Below, piece by piece: positions 1-11,601 of a stretch of DNA of 36,346 bases (within the stretch, counting starts at the first letter, position 1; each line of letters begins with the position of its first letter). The translations under genes and the position numbers were made by a program. The notes under the pieces are model-generated. The model was not told where the DNA came from. It worked only from the letters and a program-made list of their open reading frames with translations, and searched no databases. The DNA lies in contig JADGJG010000150.1 of the NCBI GenBank assembly GCA_027596195.1, positions 1 to 36,346 on the forward strand, in the 5' to 3' direction. This DNA comes from Podochytrium sp. JEL0797. Its lineage: Eukaryota; Chytridiomycota; Chytridiomycetes; Chytridiales; Chytriomycetaceae.

Positions 1-46
1 TCCGCCCCCCTCCGGGCCGGCCCCCCCCCCCCCCCCCGCCGCCCCG

Positions 47-82
<36 letters not shown>
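1..82. repeat. Poly-C homopolymer at window start
   Basis: Nearly pure C with a few G and T bases. It carries no gene and resembles the homopolymer block at the other end of the window, so it is probably a contig-end sequencing or assembly artefact rather than biology. Confidence 0.8.
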
Positions 83-85
<3 letters not shown>

Positions 86-187
86 TTTTGGTGGGCAACC
101 GGCTCTGTGGCTGAAAAAAAACAACCCCTTAAAACCTTACAAATATTTGTCTTTCAAAATCATTGGGTATACTGTATTTATGAGATT

Positions 188-3100
188 TCAAGACGCCTCT
201 TCTCCTGAATCATCATCCAGCTCCTCTTCCTTAGGTTCAATCACTAAACTCTGATCGTACAATTCGTCCTCGGTGGCGATCCCCAACCCGGATAAGTTTG
301 AGCCCTCTTCTCCTGCGGCAACGGGAGTTTCGGTGAAAAACTTGGCTTTCGTTTCCCCAATGCGACCGAAAAAGTCTTGGAGCCCATCAATCGCGGGCCA
401 AGGAAACGGCGACGCTTGAAACTTTTGAATTTCTTTGATGACGGCATGAATTTTGCGACACTTGTCAAAATTGATGAGACGAGCCTGTCGCGTGGGGTTT
501 GCGTCGGCCGGGTTGGGCAACAGCTCCGGGTTTCCGAGGTCGAGAAAAGTGAGATCTGTGAAGAACAAACCTAAAAAAAGAGATAAGCGTTTTTGCCATA
601 AATTCCGCACTCGTACCCAAAAATGGAATCGCTGGAAGCTTTATATCCTTCATTTCCTTTCGATAACTTGCATACTGCCCCTTTGGGCTAACAATTTCAG
701 CAATTTGCTCGTATTCAGAACTTATGGATGGATAATGTGAATTGAACTTTCTCCACGTTCTGTGCAGACGTGCTACAGGAGCCATAGAAAGGCCCGCCAC
801 TATCCCTGTGATTCCGTTGTAGTTTTTGATTTCGCGGCATTTCTGGCATTTACATTTTAGAGTTGGGTAAGAGATAATGCAACTCACAATTGCGCATTGA
901 GCAAAGTATTTCAAGAGAATGACTCGAATTTTGACGTTACTGCAGGAGATTATCACTGTTGCAATCCAGATGGTCAACTGCCGTGATTCTTTCAGTTTTT
1001 TCAGGTAAAAAACCCAAGGTGGGAAACTCACATTGTTTGTATGCGAAATCATTTTAGAAATCGCAGACTGGGGGGAAGACATGTACTCCTTGGCCGCAGA
1101 TTTCGTCGTTGCCTTTCGACTCAAAGCCTGGAGACGCGCTACTGCCCTCTCTTTCTCGATTTTGGAAGCCCAAATTTGATCCAAGCACTCAGATGCACGG
1201 ACCAGCACAAATTCATCGTATTCTGAGATAGTGAGCTGCTTGGCAAACTCGAGAGGATCCAATTCAATGATTCTGGAAGCGTCTGAAAAGAGAACAGACG
1301 GATCGATGCCGGAGAAGAGGCCAAATGCCTTGGAGATTTTTGTCGCTTGTTTGGGCTGCTGAATTATTCCTGATCTGACGGAAGCCAACTTGACTTCCAT
1401 CGTTCCCAAAAGCAACTTTCCGTTCACCTCCCAGTCGATCACGACGGTTTTCTCAATGAAATCTCGCGTGTTGCTCAATAATATTTCGTTACAGAGAAAG
1501 TCTTCCTCGAAATATAAGCTCATCCAGGTGACCAAACATTTCAAAACGCTAGACGACTGAAATTAGACAAATGAAAGGAGAAAAGGAGAAACACTCACTT
1601 TTGCTGGATTGGCTTCACTTTGATCTCAAACCACGCGGTAAACTCTTTCTCGTTGAGGTTGATCGGAGGGACAATCTTTTCGTATCGTGTTGTCAAGCAC
1701 TTCAACAATTCAACGCTTGTCGTGAACGAGTGGTGGCACATCAACAAAATTGAAGCGAGCTCCGATTCTGCATTTTATCCAATATTAGGTACTGCCGATT
1801 GGCATGACGCAGAAACTTACCATAGTTGTTATGAGAAGTAATCAACTCTACAAGTTTCGATAACTGCCCGCCCTTGACTGAATTTAGTTTCGGGTCGAAA
1901 ACAATGCCTTCAATTTTATCATCCAGCTTGAGTTTTGCAATATCATATTGCTCAGATGATCCCTGTTGAGTGTTGGTTTGGTCGAAAAATAAAATCACCA
2001 CGAAAAAAGGGCCACTCACAGTTCCTGTTCCCTTCCATGCTTCAAATAACGCCATGACATTCCCGTTCTGAGTCGTGGTGCGATTCCATTCTTGCTGCCT
2101 TCGCAAATCTCCTTCCCAGCAGACACGAATTTTTCCAGCCACTGCTTTGGCCACTGAAAAGAGTTTCTTGACCGCCAAGACGCAAGGATAACACGCTTCC
2201 AGCATTTTTCGCTCCATTTCTGGGGTTGCCCATACGAAACTGGCTTCTCGTCCAAGCTCTTCGATACGAGTTGAAGTTTCAATCACCTCCTGTTGAGCAA
2301 TATCCAGCAAGAACAGCGCTGAAGCTGGAAAATCGCATACATTCAGCTTAACTCCAGTCTTTTCAATGAGCTCAATATCCTCTTCATCGAGAACGACTGA
2401 ATCAAAAGAGTCCGCAAAATCGACAAATAAATCGAAACTTTGAATCTCGTCAATAATCTCATTTGCCCTAACTGAAATCAAATTGGCAGCTTGCATATAT
2501 CTCTCCTTTTGCTTTTGACTCTGGCTTTTTTTCAGTTCGGTGACGGAGATCACAAACTGTTTCAGATTGTGTTCAAGTGCCTTGAAGTATTCCAGGTCCG
2601 GATCTACAACAGCACCTGCATCTTTCTGATAAATTTTAACAGCATCTGCGGGACTTGGTTTGGTTGTCATCGTTTTTGAGAGCTGCTCCACGTTCAGCAA
2701 ATCGTTCAGCTGCTTATATTTTTCGTAGGTGACCAAGTTGGGACGCGGCCATCCTTTGACGCCTTCTTCCTCGTTTTCGACTGTAATGGTGGCGGATGAT
2801 TCAATATCTGCGGAGAGGCGAGTTTCTTGTGACGGCTCCGACTGGTAAATTGTCAAAATGTCAACGAACAATATCAACTTGCTCCACCAACTCTACCTGC
2901 AGAATCAACTGCTTATCCAAAATCGGATAAAACCCCAAGCAATTCGAAAGATCAACGAGAGATTTGCATGATTTCGAGAGAGCAACAGCTGATTGCATCA
3001 TGTCGGACAAAGCTGTTGTGGGTGGCCAAATTCCACAAGCAATTTTGGTTGTGAACATGAGAGATTCTTGAAATTCAGTCTTGAGAGTTTTCGCCTGTTC

Positions 3101-5244
3101 TACAAGAATGGAAGCGATATCAGATTTCGCCAACAGAGACGATTCCAAAAGCTTGTTGCTCAACACTGGAGAATAATTCGGAGAGATGGGAACCACCGCG
3201 TCTTTAGGTGAGCGATCAATTGTGCGCATCGATTCGATAAGTTCGAGAATCGCGGTCGAGAATCGAATCGCCTTAGCTGCAATAACGACGTACGTGGTCT
3301 TGTCATGCTGATTGGCCGCTACGGCGAGCTGAGTGATGCATTTGTAAACTTGCATAAATGCTTCGTCCAACTCAGTTCCCTGAGACGGGAGGTGTTCCGT
3401 CAAATCGAGTTTGCCGCTTGAAATTTCCACTTCGTCGATGGTCGCCTGAGTTTACTAGAATTTAGTCTCAAATCAATATTGAAGTTTACATACTGTTTTC
3501 GGAGTCAGAATTTGATCATTGGCCAATTCGCTTCGCAAGCGGAGACTATTCTGTACACTGATCGCGTTGCTTGCTCTGTCGGCCTTCAAAATTTTGATAA
3601 GTCGAGTCGCGTCTTCCATATCGTCCGACGACAGCAAGAACAGCTGGTCTTTTTTCGCAGTTTGCGGAGTTTTTTTCGTTGCTGGATTTTCGGCCGATCC
3701 TTTATACTTGATTTGCCATCCGTGCGAATCCCAATCCGAGATGGGATACTCCGTGCTCAATCGCTTCAGCTTTCTCAGCCCTAGCTTGACCCAGTCGTCC
3801 ATTTCGGAATCAAAACTAGCTCCTGCACCAATCAACAGCTTTACGATATCCATCCTCCTCATCCAGCAAGCTATCATAACAGCTGTGCAACCTTTTGGAG
3901 ACCCCACTCTGGCATTGACATCCACACCCCTATTCAACAGGTAGCAAACAACATACATGTGGCCACTAAACGAAGCCAAAACCAAGGGCGAGGGTGTGAA
4001 CACTTCTACCCACGGCTGAATACCAGGTAATTCGCCTCCTTCAATCCGAGATTTTCCAACTTCCACCAGAAATGCAACAACATTCAGATGACCAGAAAGG
4101 CAAGCATAGCTCAACGCGGTCAACCCTCGGTGATCAATCACATCAATCATATTCTTTGGAACGGATTCGGACATGAAGTCTTTGATGAGGTCGAGATTTC
4201 CTTTGTAGGCTGCTTTCATGAGCGGTGTGATTCCGTATTTGTTTTTCATGGACATGAATTGAGTTACTGATAGCCGTTCCTTCCCCATTCGAACGTTCAA
4301 ATATGCAGCTGTGTGCGGAGAAATTGATTGATTCGGAATCACGTTCACGACTCTGGCCACAATTTCGGACCAAGAAACTGAGTTGCCATTCAGTGTTTCC
4401 ACCGACGACACTATCGTCGCGACTTGTTTTTGATAAATTGGCGATAACATGGTTGTCGCCTTTTTCCCTGCCAGAGACAACAATGGAGAATGCTGGTCTT
4501 TTTTAGTCACTGGAGCATTCTTCTGGTAGGCCGCACTTGAAGCTAGAGCGTAGGTCCCTTTCAAACTCTTTTCCATTTCTTCGAAAGGGATAATTCCTCC
4601 GTGTGCAGTCAGCAGCTGGGTGAGTTTGTGCGAGTGTCCCAACATCCGCAACGCGAGGACAGTTGGCGAAACGCACGATCGATTAGCTTTGTTTGGATCC
4701 GCTCCCTTGATCAACAGAATCGCGGAGAGAGTATAATCTCTATATGAAACGGCAACGTGTAGATTCGTGTTGGCATAGATGTCGATAGGACTGTTCAATG
4801 TTTGCAGGATTTTGGTTTGGATGGGTCGGGGGGAAATAAACTTTTTCAACTGCTCAGCATCCGAGCTCTAATGGAATTGATTATCGTCATTAGCGAAGAC
4901 ATCAGTACAACACGAAAGTTGGAATATTTACTTGGCAAAAGTCCAACACTCCTTTTGAGGCAGCTTTCGCGACGCCTTGTTCGCCAATCAAATGAAACGA
5001 GTTCTGAGATCGGAATTCTGACGATCGACTAAATGTTGGCCGATACAATTGCGTTGGTTGTCATGTTGAGGTACGAAAAAAAAATCACCACCCACGCGTT
5101 TTCTGCAAGAATCGAACCACTCCGAATTCCGCGACTCTCTCTGAAACTTCTTCTCGCCCCGATGGCTGTCAAGAAGGATGAACGACTCGCAGACGACTCT
5201 CTGTCCGTGGCCTGAGCCGACGAAAGCTTTTTCGAGCTCTTCAT
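188..5244 (-). CDS. Ankyrin-repeat Ras guanine-nucleotide exchange factor
   Basis: Eleven exons: 5244-5096, 5029-4932, 4867-3494, 3445-2897, 2841-2020, 1962-1821, 1767-1599, 1556-1032, 977-888, 842-617, 570-188. They total 4527 nt, an open frame of 1508 aa. Residues about 115-173 and 292-436 carry ankyrin repeats (GHLNVVAFL, MDIVKLLIGAGA). Residues about 540-1000 are Leu/Ala-rich and probably helical, of no family I recognise. A RasGEF N-terminal domain follows at about 1010-1150 (HHSFTTSVELL, VTWMSLYFEEDF), then a CDC25-type catalytic domain at about 1205-1450 (LTISEYDEFV, CREIKNYNGITGI, PFLGLFFTDLTFLD). The family loads Ras-type GTPases with GTP at membranes; the ankyrins probably bind a partner. 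The C-terminal tail is acidic. Introns 1963-2019, 978-1031 and 843-887 have 3n length with no stop; removing them restores the RasGEF consensus. The start is the only ATG in frame with the first splice. The domain calls are secure; the target GTPase is unknown. Confidence 0.93.
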
Positions 5245-5585
5245 TGTTCTTTTTTGAAGTACCCTCTTTTTTACTAATGAGAAAAACCGCCATATTAATC
5301 TTGGGACGGCGCTTCAACGAGGATTGTGGACGGAAGGGGATTCGGATGCGAGTTGGCTGGGTCGACCGAGTTGTTGGCCAAAGAAAAAAAAAGAATGACG
5401 TTGCTTTCCAAGATCCATGCTTTGGAAGTGATTAAGAATGAGCAATTGCGGATGCCATTGGATCGAGTAATCCTGGAAAGAGACGATTTGGCACGTGGGG
5501 GGATAAACAGAAAAAAAATTTAATCAAACAAGCGTTTGGGGCATTTTTATTCTTCTTCTTTGTTCCTCTTCGTGATTAAGCAAAC
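5245..5585. other. Intergenic: upstream of the RasGEF gene
   Basis: This gap lies between the stop of the small Cys-rich gene and the start of the RasGEF gene, both on the minus strand. It should hold the RasGEF promoter and the 3' end of its neighbour. I see short A-runs and no convincing coding exon. Confidence 0.6.
5546..5551 (-). terminator. Candidate polyadenylation signal (AATAAA)
   Basis: AATAAA on the minus strand, about 35 bp past the stop of the small Cys-rich GPI-type gene. The position suits a 3'-end signal, but one hexamer is weak evidence. Confidence 0.5.
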
Positions 5586-6076
5586 TCAAAACATCAGGGT
5601 AGCAAGAGCGACGGCGGATGCCAAGATCCCGAAAGCTTGTAATTGATCAGCATCTGATTTCGAGGTCGTGGGCGCCAACGACGATGTGGCAACAACCGAT
5701 CCAGTGGGGATCTGATTGGTAGGGAAAGTCACGCCCGTCGTATTGAAGCCCAAGCTGGTGCACCCGGTTGGCACGAGACCTGCAAAATCAATTTGATCAG
5801 ATCCAAGGTCAAAACCACAAGGGGCTCGGGCAATGCCATCTCACCCACGACAGTTCTGCATGTAGCCAGGTCCTTGGGATCAACGCAGCCCGTTCCAGGC
5901 GCAGAAATGCATTGTGCGAAGGTGTTGATATCATTTTGAATGTTGCCGCAGACGGCGCTGAGGGCGCTCATAGTCAGGGGCGTGGTCCACTCTGGCAAGG
6001 CGGTGAGGCAGGTAAAGCCACACTTGGGCAGACCCTGGATGGCAGTTTGGACGAGAGAGAGCGTTGCGTCAGACAT
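5586..6076 (-). CDS. Small Cys-rich CFEM-like protein with GPI-type C-terminus
   Basis: Two exons, 6076-5845 and 5779-5586, separated by a 65-bp intron, give 141 aa. The protein opens with an LPxCxxxC motif at about residues 17-22 and has seven cysteines in an order that matches one repeat of the three-repeat protein at 30761-31771. A Ser/Thr-rich stretch follows, then a hydrophobic C-terminus (ILASAVALATLMF) that looks like a GPI-attachment signal. CFEM proteins are fungal cell-surface or heme-acquisition proteins, but the classic eight-Cys pattern is not complete, so the call is CFEM-like only. Oddly, no N-terminal signal peptide is visible from this ATG, nor from the upstream in-frame ATGs. 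An unseen 5' exon is possible. The surface location is therefore inferred from the C-terminus alone. Confidence 0.72.
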
Positions 6077-6330
6077 GATGTGATTTGAGAAGGATTTGAT
6101 TGAAATTGAAAATTTGCGCAGCAGTTTCGGCCTTGGCATTTTCGATGCGCCCCTCAAGAGCGTGATATCGGAGGCTATCCTTGGAACGTGACCAATTGCT
6201 TGCAAACAATCATTGGGCACGCAGACTTGCCGCTGGCCATGACCGCGCCCTCCTTTCTTTCCAAGTAGAGAGGATGCGAAAGAATAGAAAGTGGAGAAGG
6301 GAAAAATAGAAAATGAAGATGAAAAAACAG

Positions 6331-6336
6331 TTTATT
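6331..6336 (-). terminator. Candidate polyadenylation signal (AATAAA)
   Basis: AATAAA on the minus strand, 14 bp past the stop of the DUF2408 gene. Confidence 0.5.
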
Positions 6337-6349
6337 TTATACATATTAT

Positions 6350-8022
6350 TTAAACGAGCATGCAGTTGATTTGCCAAACGAGCGAGTCGCATTCGTCAAC
6401 CAAGGCAACAATGGTCGACTGCCCGTTAGGCACCCCTTCCACCTGAGGAGTCGTTGGTGACAACTCGCCCGAAGACGCGATCCCACCGACAAAGAGTCCG
6501 CGCATCTTGGTGGACTCGACCGTCTTCAAGATTTCCTGCACTCTGTTCAAGTCCTCACGCACGTTCCAACCGGCACTGGCCCAGCCGCGCAGCTTGCGAA
6601 GAGTGGCTCTCTTCTTCAAAAGGAGCTCGTACGTCGGGACCAAACACTCGCCGACGGGGCGCGACATGGGTTCAACGAGGTGGGAAATCTGGGCATGGCA
6701 GTCGTGGAGCAGCTTGTGCATCGTGGCCTGGCCTGGGAGCTTGACGGCTTGCTCAAAGGTGGTGCCGGCAGGAACAAAGGTGCCGTTGACGCGTTGGGCC
6801 TCGATAAAGTGAAGGCTTTCTTGCACAGTGGTGAGCGCGGCGGAGAGCTGTTCGGGTTGGCCTCTGAGGGTCGCGTTGCCGAGCATGCGGGCGAGAGAGG
6901 AGTGGATATCAAGCAAAGCGCGGTAGGTGTCAAAGAGGGGAGAGTCGGAGTGGACTGGGTCGAGGTCAGCAACCATGAGAGTGAGACGGTCGAAACACGC
7001 GTTCAAAGTTCCGGCGACAGTGGCTTGGCCTGGTTGGTTCTCGGTTCCGTGGAAGTTCCCGGTGGGACCTCTGCCAGCGTCGATCGCGTGCAATCTCTTG
7101 GAGATGGGAGAGAGGGAGTCGAGCGTGTATCCAGTCTTTGGCATTTCAATCAACTGCTTCAAGATGGATTCGAGCTCCTCGTGAAGTGGCAGCAGTTCCG
7201 GACCAACCGAGTCAGTTTCTGAAATCAGGAATCGCATCATGCGGTGAATCTTGTTGAGCATGGTCACGAGAACGGCCTGCCCGTGAGGGATCTCGCCGTC
7301 GACTACGAATTTGCCCTCGGCGTTCGCGACTTGCTCGTCCAAGTCTCTCACGCGCTGCTGCAATGGCTCAAGATCGGCCGAGGTCCAAGCCTAGATTAAA
7401 AGGCTTAGTATATTCGGAATTTGAGTGCAAACAAAAAAAACTCACCCCAGAAGCACGAACGGCATCAGCGGCGCGAGCAAGGGTGACGAGCGAGACATAG
7501 GTTGGATAGATAGAGTCGTGGATGGCCGCAATCTTGCCCCAAATCTGTCGAAAACGAAGGTCAGTTTTTGCGGAACGTCACAAAATCAACTTACAAAAAA
7601 CATGGACATCCAAATCTGATCAAGGACATCGTCAAGACGGTTTCTGGGCTCATTCTCGTCAATGGTATGCGTGTCGCTGAAGCGAACCTGCTTCAGTGGT
7701 TAACGCGTCGCATTACTTTTACAAGCAGATAATCTCACCATACGAAGCGCAACCATGAGCTCGTTGAGTTCGGCAGCTTTCGCGTTGACATCAGCGAGGG
7801 TCAAGGCATCGTGGGACTCCTTGCGAAGGACAGCGAGGGACTTGCGGAACCTAGATTTTTTTCTCGATCAATCTCCAATCGCGAAAAACAAAGAGCAAAT
7901 AAGACTCACTTCATGAGCTGGTTGAAGATGGGGAGCTCAGCAGTTGGCATGTTGTTGTTGATCTTTCCCCCGCTGTTCTTGCGGGGAGGGGCGTTGATCG
8001 GGAGGTTGGCAATAGCACTCAT
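6350..8022 (-). CDS. DUF2408 family protein
   Basis: Five exons, 8022-7910, 7850-7739, 7687-7595, 7544-7446 and 7390-6350, total 1458 nt and encode 485 aa. The protein matches the fungal DUF2408 family as I remember it: an N-terminal helical block (LPIFNQLMKFRKSLAVL, LDDVLDQIWMSMFFIWGKI, about residues 30-140) and a second block at about 180-480 with repeated GQA(T/V)-type segments and conserved Trp residues. It looks soluble and all-helical, with no signal peptide or membrane span. The molecular function of the family is not established to my knowledge. The four introns are 50-59 bp with GTGAGT or GTAAGT-like donors. The ATG chosen is the first in frame and is followed directly by a Pro/Asn-rich leader. 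The gene is divergent from the Swi6-like gene. Confidence 0.88.
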
Positions 8023-8824
8023 TTTGGGTTTCAGTTTTTGGGTCAATAAGATGATGGGGAAGGCAAGGGGCAGCGCCGTTTGCTTTTATGTGCTCCCGGG
8101 GGCGCGTTTCGTTACGGGCAAGCATGACTCACCATGTTTGACAGTTTTGTTCGGGGTGGCGCAAGAACGGTTCCGACCTGGCCGAAAGTGAAGATGACCC
8201 GCAAAGAGTCATTGCGATGCGAATTGGGGGCGCGTGTTCTCCACCCTCCTCCTGCATGAGAGAACTCTTTCTGCTATCATTTTGTTTGGCGAGGGAGGCG
8301 TATGGGGGCACATTTTCCAGAAATGTTGTACATTTACGGCGGATTGTCGCTATTTCTGGGATTGCTCTGGGATTGCTTGCTGCTCTCGATTTTTACTTTA
8401 TTTTTGTTTCTGGGCCCTGGCAAGACTCCACTTTCATATCCCCGTGTTTGAAATCGATAGCGGCAGATTCAAGACATTATTGGGCTGGACATCGGGCTCA
8501 ATGTTGGATTTTGAAGGGCCCCAACTGAACGCGAATTCGCTGGTTCGAATGTCTCGGTGTGAAATCAATATTTTTGGAACATAGACCTCCTTAATTGAGA
8601 TTCCTATGGGTTTCTTCGTCGAACGTAGAAGAAATGTTACTGAACCAAGGGTCTATTAAGTCTCATGATGAGTTCGGCGAGGGCCAAAAAAGAACGCCGT
8701 TGAGAACGAGGGCCTCCGGGTTTATTCACTCTCCATGCTTCTTAGAATCTGACGAAGGGATTATAAGGCTGGCTGGGCTCGGATTGGCATTCGATCGCCT
8801 CAGAAATCTTGAAAGAAATCTTTG
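8023..8824. other. Divergent intergenic region
   Basis: About 800 bp between two divergently transcribed genes (DUF2408 leftward, Swi6-like rightward). It should contain both promoters. Short ORFs exist on both strands, but none has recognisable motifs, and no KilA-N/APSES exon that could be joined to the Swi6-like gene was seen. Confidence 0.6.
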
Positions 8825-10348
8825 ATGCTCGACGTGTTGCGGTCGCTCTTTGACGGCGAAGACGAGACTTGTGACTTTCGCGGGTCGTTTGACTTTTCTG
8901 GCGAGTCAGCCACGCGGATCGTGGACGCCTCGGGAAACACGCTGGCACACTGGGCAGCAGGGCTCGGACACGTGGGGCTTGTGGCATCGCTGCCGCCGAG
9001 TCTCTACGCGGGGCGCAACTATGCGGGCGAAACACCGCTGATGCGCTGTGCGATGGGCGCTGCAGCGTACGAGAAGGGCGTGTTTGGCGAGGTGGCGGCT
9101 GTGCTGCTTGGTGGTGGGCGTGTTGCATCACTGCCTGGCGCATCCCTGCCTGGCGACGACTCAAGGCCGCCTGACGATGCGCCTAGCCACCCACCTAGTA
9201 GTGCTCCTAGCCACGCGTCTAGCAGTACGCCTAGCAGCACGCTCGAAGACAACAACGACACGACGCGCGACGCGGCGCTCTTTGCCAGCGACGCGCGCGG
9301 CCGCACGGTGCTGCACCACATCTGCCTCTCGATCGCCGTCAAAGGGCGCGTCAGCCAGGCGCGCTGTTACCTCGACGAACTCGCCGCCGCCGCCGCCGCC
9401 GCGCGCCTCACTCACCACCCCGCTTTCGCCCCCTTCGTCAACGCAAAAGACAACCACGGCGACACGGCCCTCCTCGTCGCTGCCCGCATGCAGGACGCAG
9501 GCCTCGTCGCCCTGCTGCGCGACGCCTTTGCCGCTGACTGCTCCCTCAAAAACAACGCCGGCCTGGCCCCGGCCGATTTCATGCACACTGATACCTGCCG
9601 CCCCGCTTCAAACCTGCGCGCCTCGGCCACCCCCGCATTCTCCCTCCCGGCTCGGTCACTGATGGACCCCATGGACCGCGAATCCACATCTTCCCTACCA
9701 TCCCTATCCTCCTCCGCCATCTCTGCAATGCATCTCGACTCTCCATCCCTCGACCCGGAACAACCCCTCTTCCACCTCCAACCCGACTCCTTCCTTGCAT
9801 TGCCTTCTTTCACTGCAACGCTCACGCGACTCCAAGCGGCCTTTTCGGCGTCGCAGGCGAAACAACTGGCCATGTTGGAGGAAACGAAACGCACGATTGT
9901 GTTGCTGACGGAGGAATGTGAGCTCGAGCGGAGGCGCAAGGAAGCACTCGAGGTGCAGTGTCAGAACGGCGTGCTGCTCCGCAAACGCGTGGACAAACTA
10001 GAAAAGGCTGCGAAACTGAGGGAGGACAAGAAGAAGGCGGTGGATGCATGCGTAAAAGAGTTGGTGGAGGTGGGCTGTGTGTTGAAGCCCTCGGAGCATG
10101 ATGCCTCTCTTGTGCGGAGGGACGAGTCGAAACGGGACGCATTGGAAAGGTACATCAATTCAAAGGCGGAGGAGGAGCGCGAGTTGATGACCAAGATAGA
10201 TGTGTTGAAGACACAAAGGGGACATTACGAACAGCTCTGTAAGGTTCTGTTTACGACGTGTTGCAATGTGGACCTGGAGCATGCGGACGATTTGGTGGGT
10301 CCGCTGTTGCAGTTTCTGTCCGAATCTGACGCGAATGACGATGAATAA
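8825..10348 (+). CDS. Swi6/MBF-type ankyrin transcription cofactor
   Basis: A single exon encoding 507 aa. The ankyrin core follows the Swi6/Mbp1/Res pattern: ASGNTLAHWAAGLGHVGLV (about 35-54), NYAGETPLMRC with the family's KGVF segment (65-90), DARGRTVLHHICLS (156-169) and DNHGDTALLVAARMQDAGLV (209-228). A coiled coil rich in Glu/Lys/Arg spans about 350-460, as in the heterodimerising C-terminus of the family. No KilA-N/APSES DNA-binding domain is encoded, so this is the Swi6-like partner rather than the Mbp1/Swi4-like DNA binder. Such complexes drive G1/S transcription in the nucleus. A low-complexity Pro/Ser insert (about 101-150) and an eight-Ala run sit between ankyrins. The middle of the gene is clearly more GC-rich than its neighbours. 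The start is the first ATG; a TTG lies just before it. Confidence 0.87.
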   Translation: MLDVLRSLFDGEDETCDFRGSFDFSGESATRIVDASGNTLAHWAAGLGHVGLVASLPPSLYAGRNYAGETPLMRCAMGAAAYEKGVFGEVAAVLLGGGRVASLPGASLPGDDSRPPDDAPSHPPSSAPSHASSSTPSSTLEDNNDTTRDAALFASDARGRTVLHHICLSIAVKGRVSQARCYLDELAAAAAAARLTHHPAFAPFVNAKDNHGDTALLVAARMQDAGLVALLRDAFAADCSLKNNAGLAPADFMHTDTCRPASNLRASATPAFSLPARSLMDPMDRESTSSLPSLSSSAISAMHLDSPSLDPEQPLFHLQPDSFLALPSFTATLTRLQAAFSASQAKQLAMLEETKRTIVLLTEECELERRRKEALEVQCQNGVLLRKRVDKLEKAAKLREDKKKAVDACVKELVEVGCVLKPSEHDASLVRRDESKRDALERYINSKAEEERELMTKIDVLKTQRGHYEQLCKVLFTTCCNVDLEHADDLVGPLLQFLSESDANDDE

Positions 10349-10371
10349 CTTCTCTCTTCTATTGAATGTAA

Positions 10372-10377
10372 AATAAA
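10372..10377 (+). terminator. Candidate polyadenylation signal (AATAAA)
   Basis: AATAAA 24 bp past the stop codon of the Swi6-like gene, in an AT-rich stretch. Confidence 0.5.
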
Positions 10378-10628
10378 GCAAGTATCTATTGAAATGGTGG
10401 TGGGGTGGGCGTTCTGATGCGGAAACGCTTGCCATATCGGCGCTGAGGGATACGCGGGTGCTGCGTCGGGGACGGGAGGGGGCTACCCGCCCTGAGCACA
10501 CACGAAAAACGCAGACTCCTCACCACCAAGTCCCACAGCCAGCCCGCCCTTCGCCAAAACCGTGTCCGATGTTTTGGTTGCAAACACAATTTTTGCGAAT
10601 TTGATTTTGTTTTTCTCGAAACAGGCCA

Positions 10629-11544
10629 ATGACGGACAAGTTTTGGTCGCTTGAGGATTGTCTGGCCGAGCAACAGGTGTGTGTATGAGGGGTCTCTGTG
10701 AACTCTGTTCCTGTGGGGTGATTGTGTGTGCTGACCTGGCGTTCGCTGTATCAGAAAATCCCGTGCTTTGTGTCTCTGGACATCCCCGGCTATGGCTTCC
10801 TAGACGGCAACACGGCCGAAAACGTAACGCGAATGAAAACACCTCCCTTAGACGCAACATGCTGCTGACATGGTCTCTCTCCCTTCGGTTCACAGCTCCA
10901 CAAGAACACGCGTGTCGAGATGCCCTACTGGATGGTCTACCCCCTCACAGTGTATGTGCTGGTGTGCCTTCCCCTCTCTCGCTAACTCACCCATGCACAA
11001 TCAAACAAATAGCACCGACTCGGTCGAAATCGAAATCCCTGCCTGTTTCAGCAAACGCGTCACAAATGACCTATCCACGTCCGCGACAGCCGTCAACCTC
11101 AACGGCCTCTGTCCATGCTTTTTCTACTTTGGCATCAAGTTTGTGAATCTGATCGAGGGCATTGCGTTGGGCACGATCCTGGCTGAGGTTTGGGAATCGA
11201 TTCTGTGGTATGGACCTCGGGACTGATTCGAGATGCCCCACAATAGGCTTTCTCGGCGAGATTGGCTGAGATTATGCGATACAGTCAGTCAGGGAGGACG
11301 TCGAGCAAATTCATCACCTTCCTGGACGACACGGAGAGGCAAAGTGAGTAGAGCCCCCCCGGATGTCCGAAACTATGTTTTCCCGACCCAAACAAACCCT
11401 CCCATTCTTCATTACAACATTACCACAGTCTTCAACATTGGCCGTGAATCCTTCGAATCAATTCAAATGTGGTCCAACGGGCTCTGTAACGGGGACAAAA
11501 TCCAAGCAGCAAAAGTGTTGCGAAGAACAAATATCAAAATGTGA
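10629..11544 (+). CDS. PSF3: GINS complex subunit Psf3
   Basis: Six exons, 10629-10676, 10755-10823, 10896-10951, 11013-11187, 11247-11343 and 11429-11544, total 561 nt and encode 186 aa, close to the usual Psf3 length. Family landmarks are in order: FWSLEDCLAEQQKIPCFV, the LDIPGYGFLDGN loop, VEMPYWMVYPL, EIEIPACFSKRV, and a C-terminal helical part ending with the IFNIGRESFESIQMW segment typical of the last helix. Psf3 is one of four GINS subunits and part of the CMG replicative helicase needed to start and run DNA replication. The gene has tiny exons and introns of 59-85 bp, and all phases agree. It sits about 280 bp downstream of the Swi6-like gene on the same strand and ends about 57 bp from the stop of the convergent paladin gene. 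Confidence 0.93.
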
Positions 11545-11601
11545 ACAGAAAATACAGTAATTAACGATACGAATATTGTATTTCCAATTTCTTTCTTTCT
11601 T

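Noticed and set aside
6210..6392. Hydrophobic minus-strand ORF as a signal-peptide exon for the small Cys-rich protein
   Set aside because: It overlaps the 3' end of the DUF2408 gene on the same strand, and no donor was found that joins it in phase to the Cys-rich exon.
8217..8584. Two overlapping plus-strand ORFs with hydrophobic stretches upstream of the Swi6-like gene
   Set aside because: No family match, and no splice to the Swi6-like gene adds a KilA-N domain. Best explained as promoter sequence.
10908..11060. ACGCGT (MCB-type) hexamers at 10908 and 11055 as MBF sites for Psf3
   Set aside because: Both lie inside Psf3 exons rather than in the promoter gap 10349-10628, where no ACGCGT was seen. 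They are likely chance occurrences in GC-rich coding sequence.
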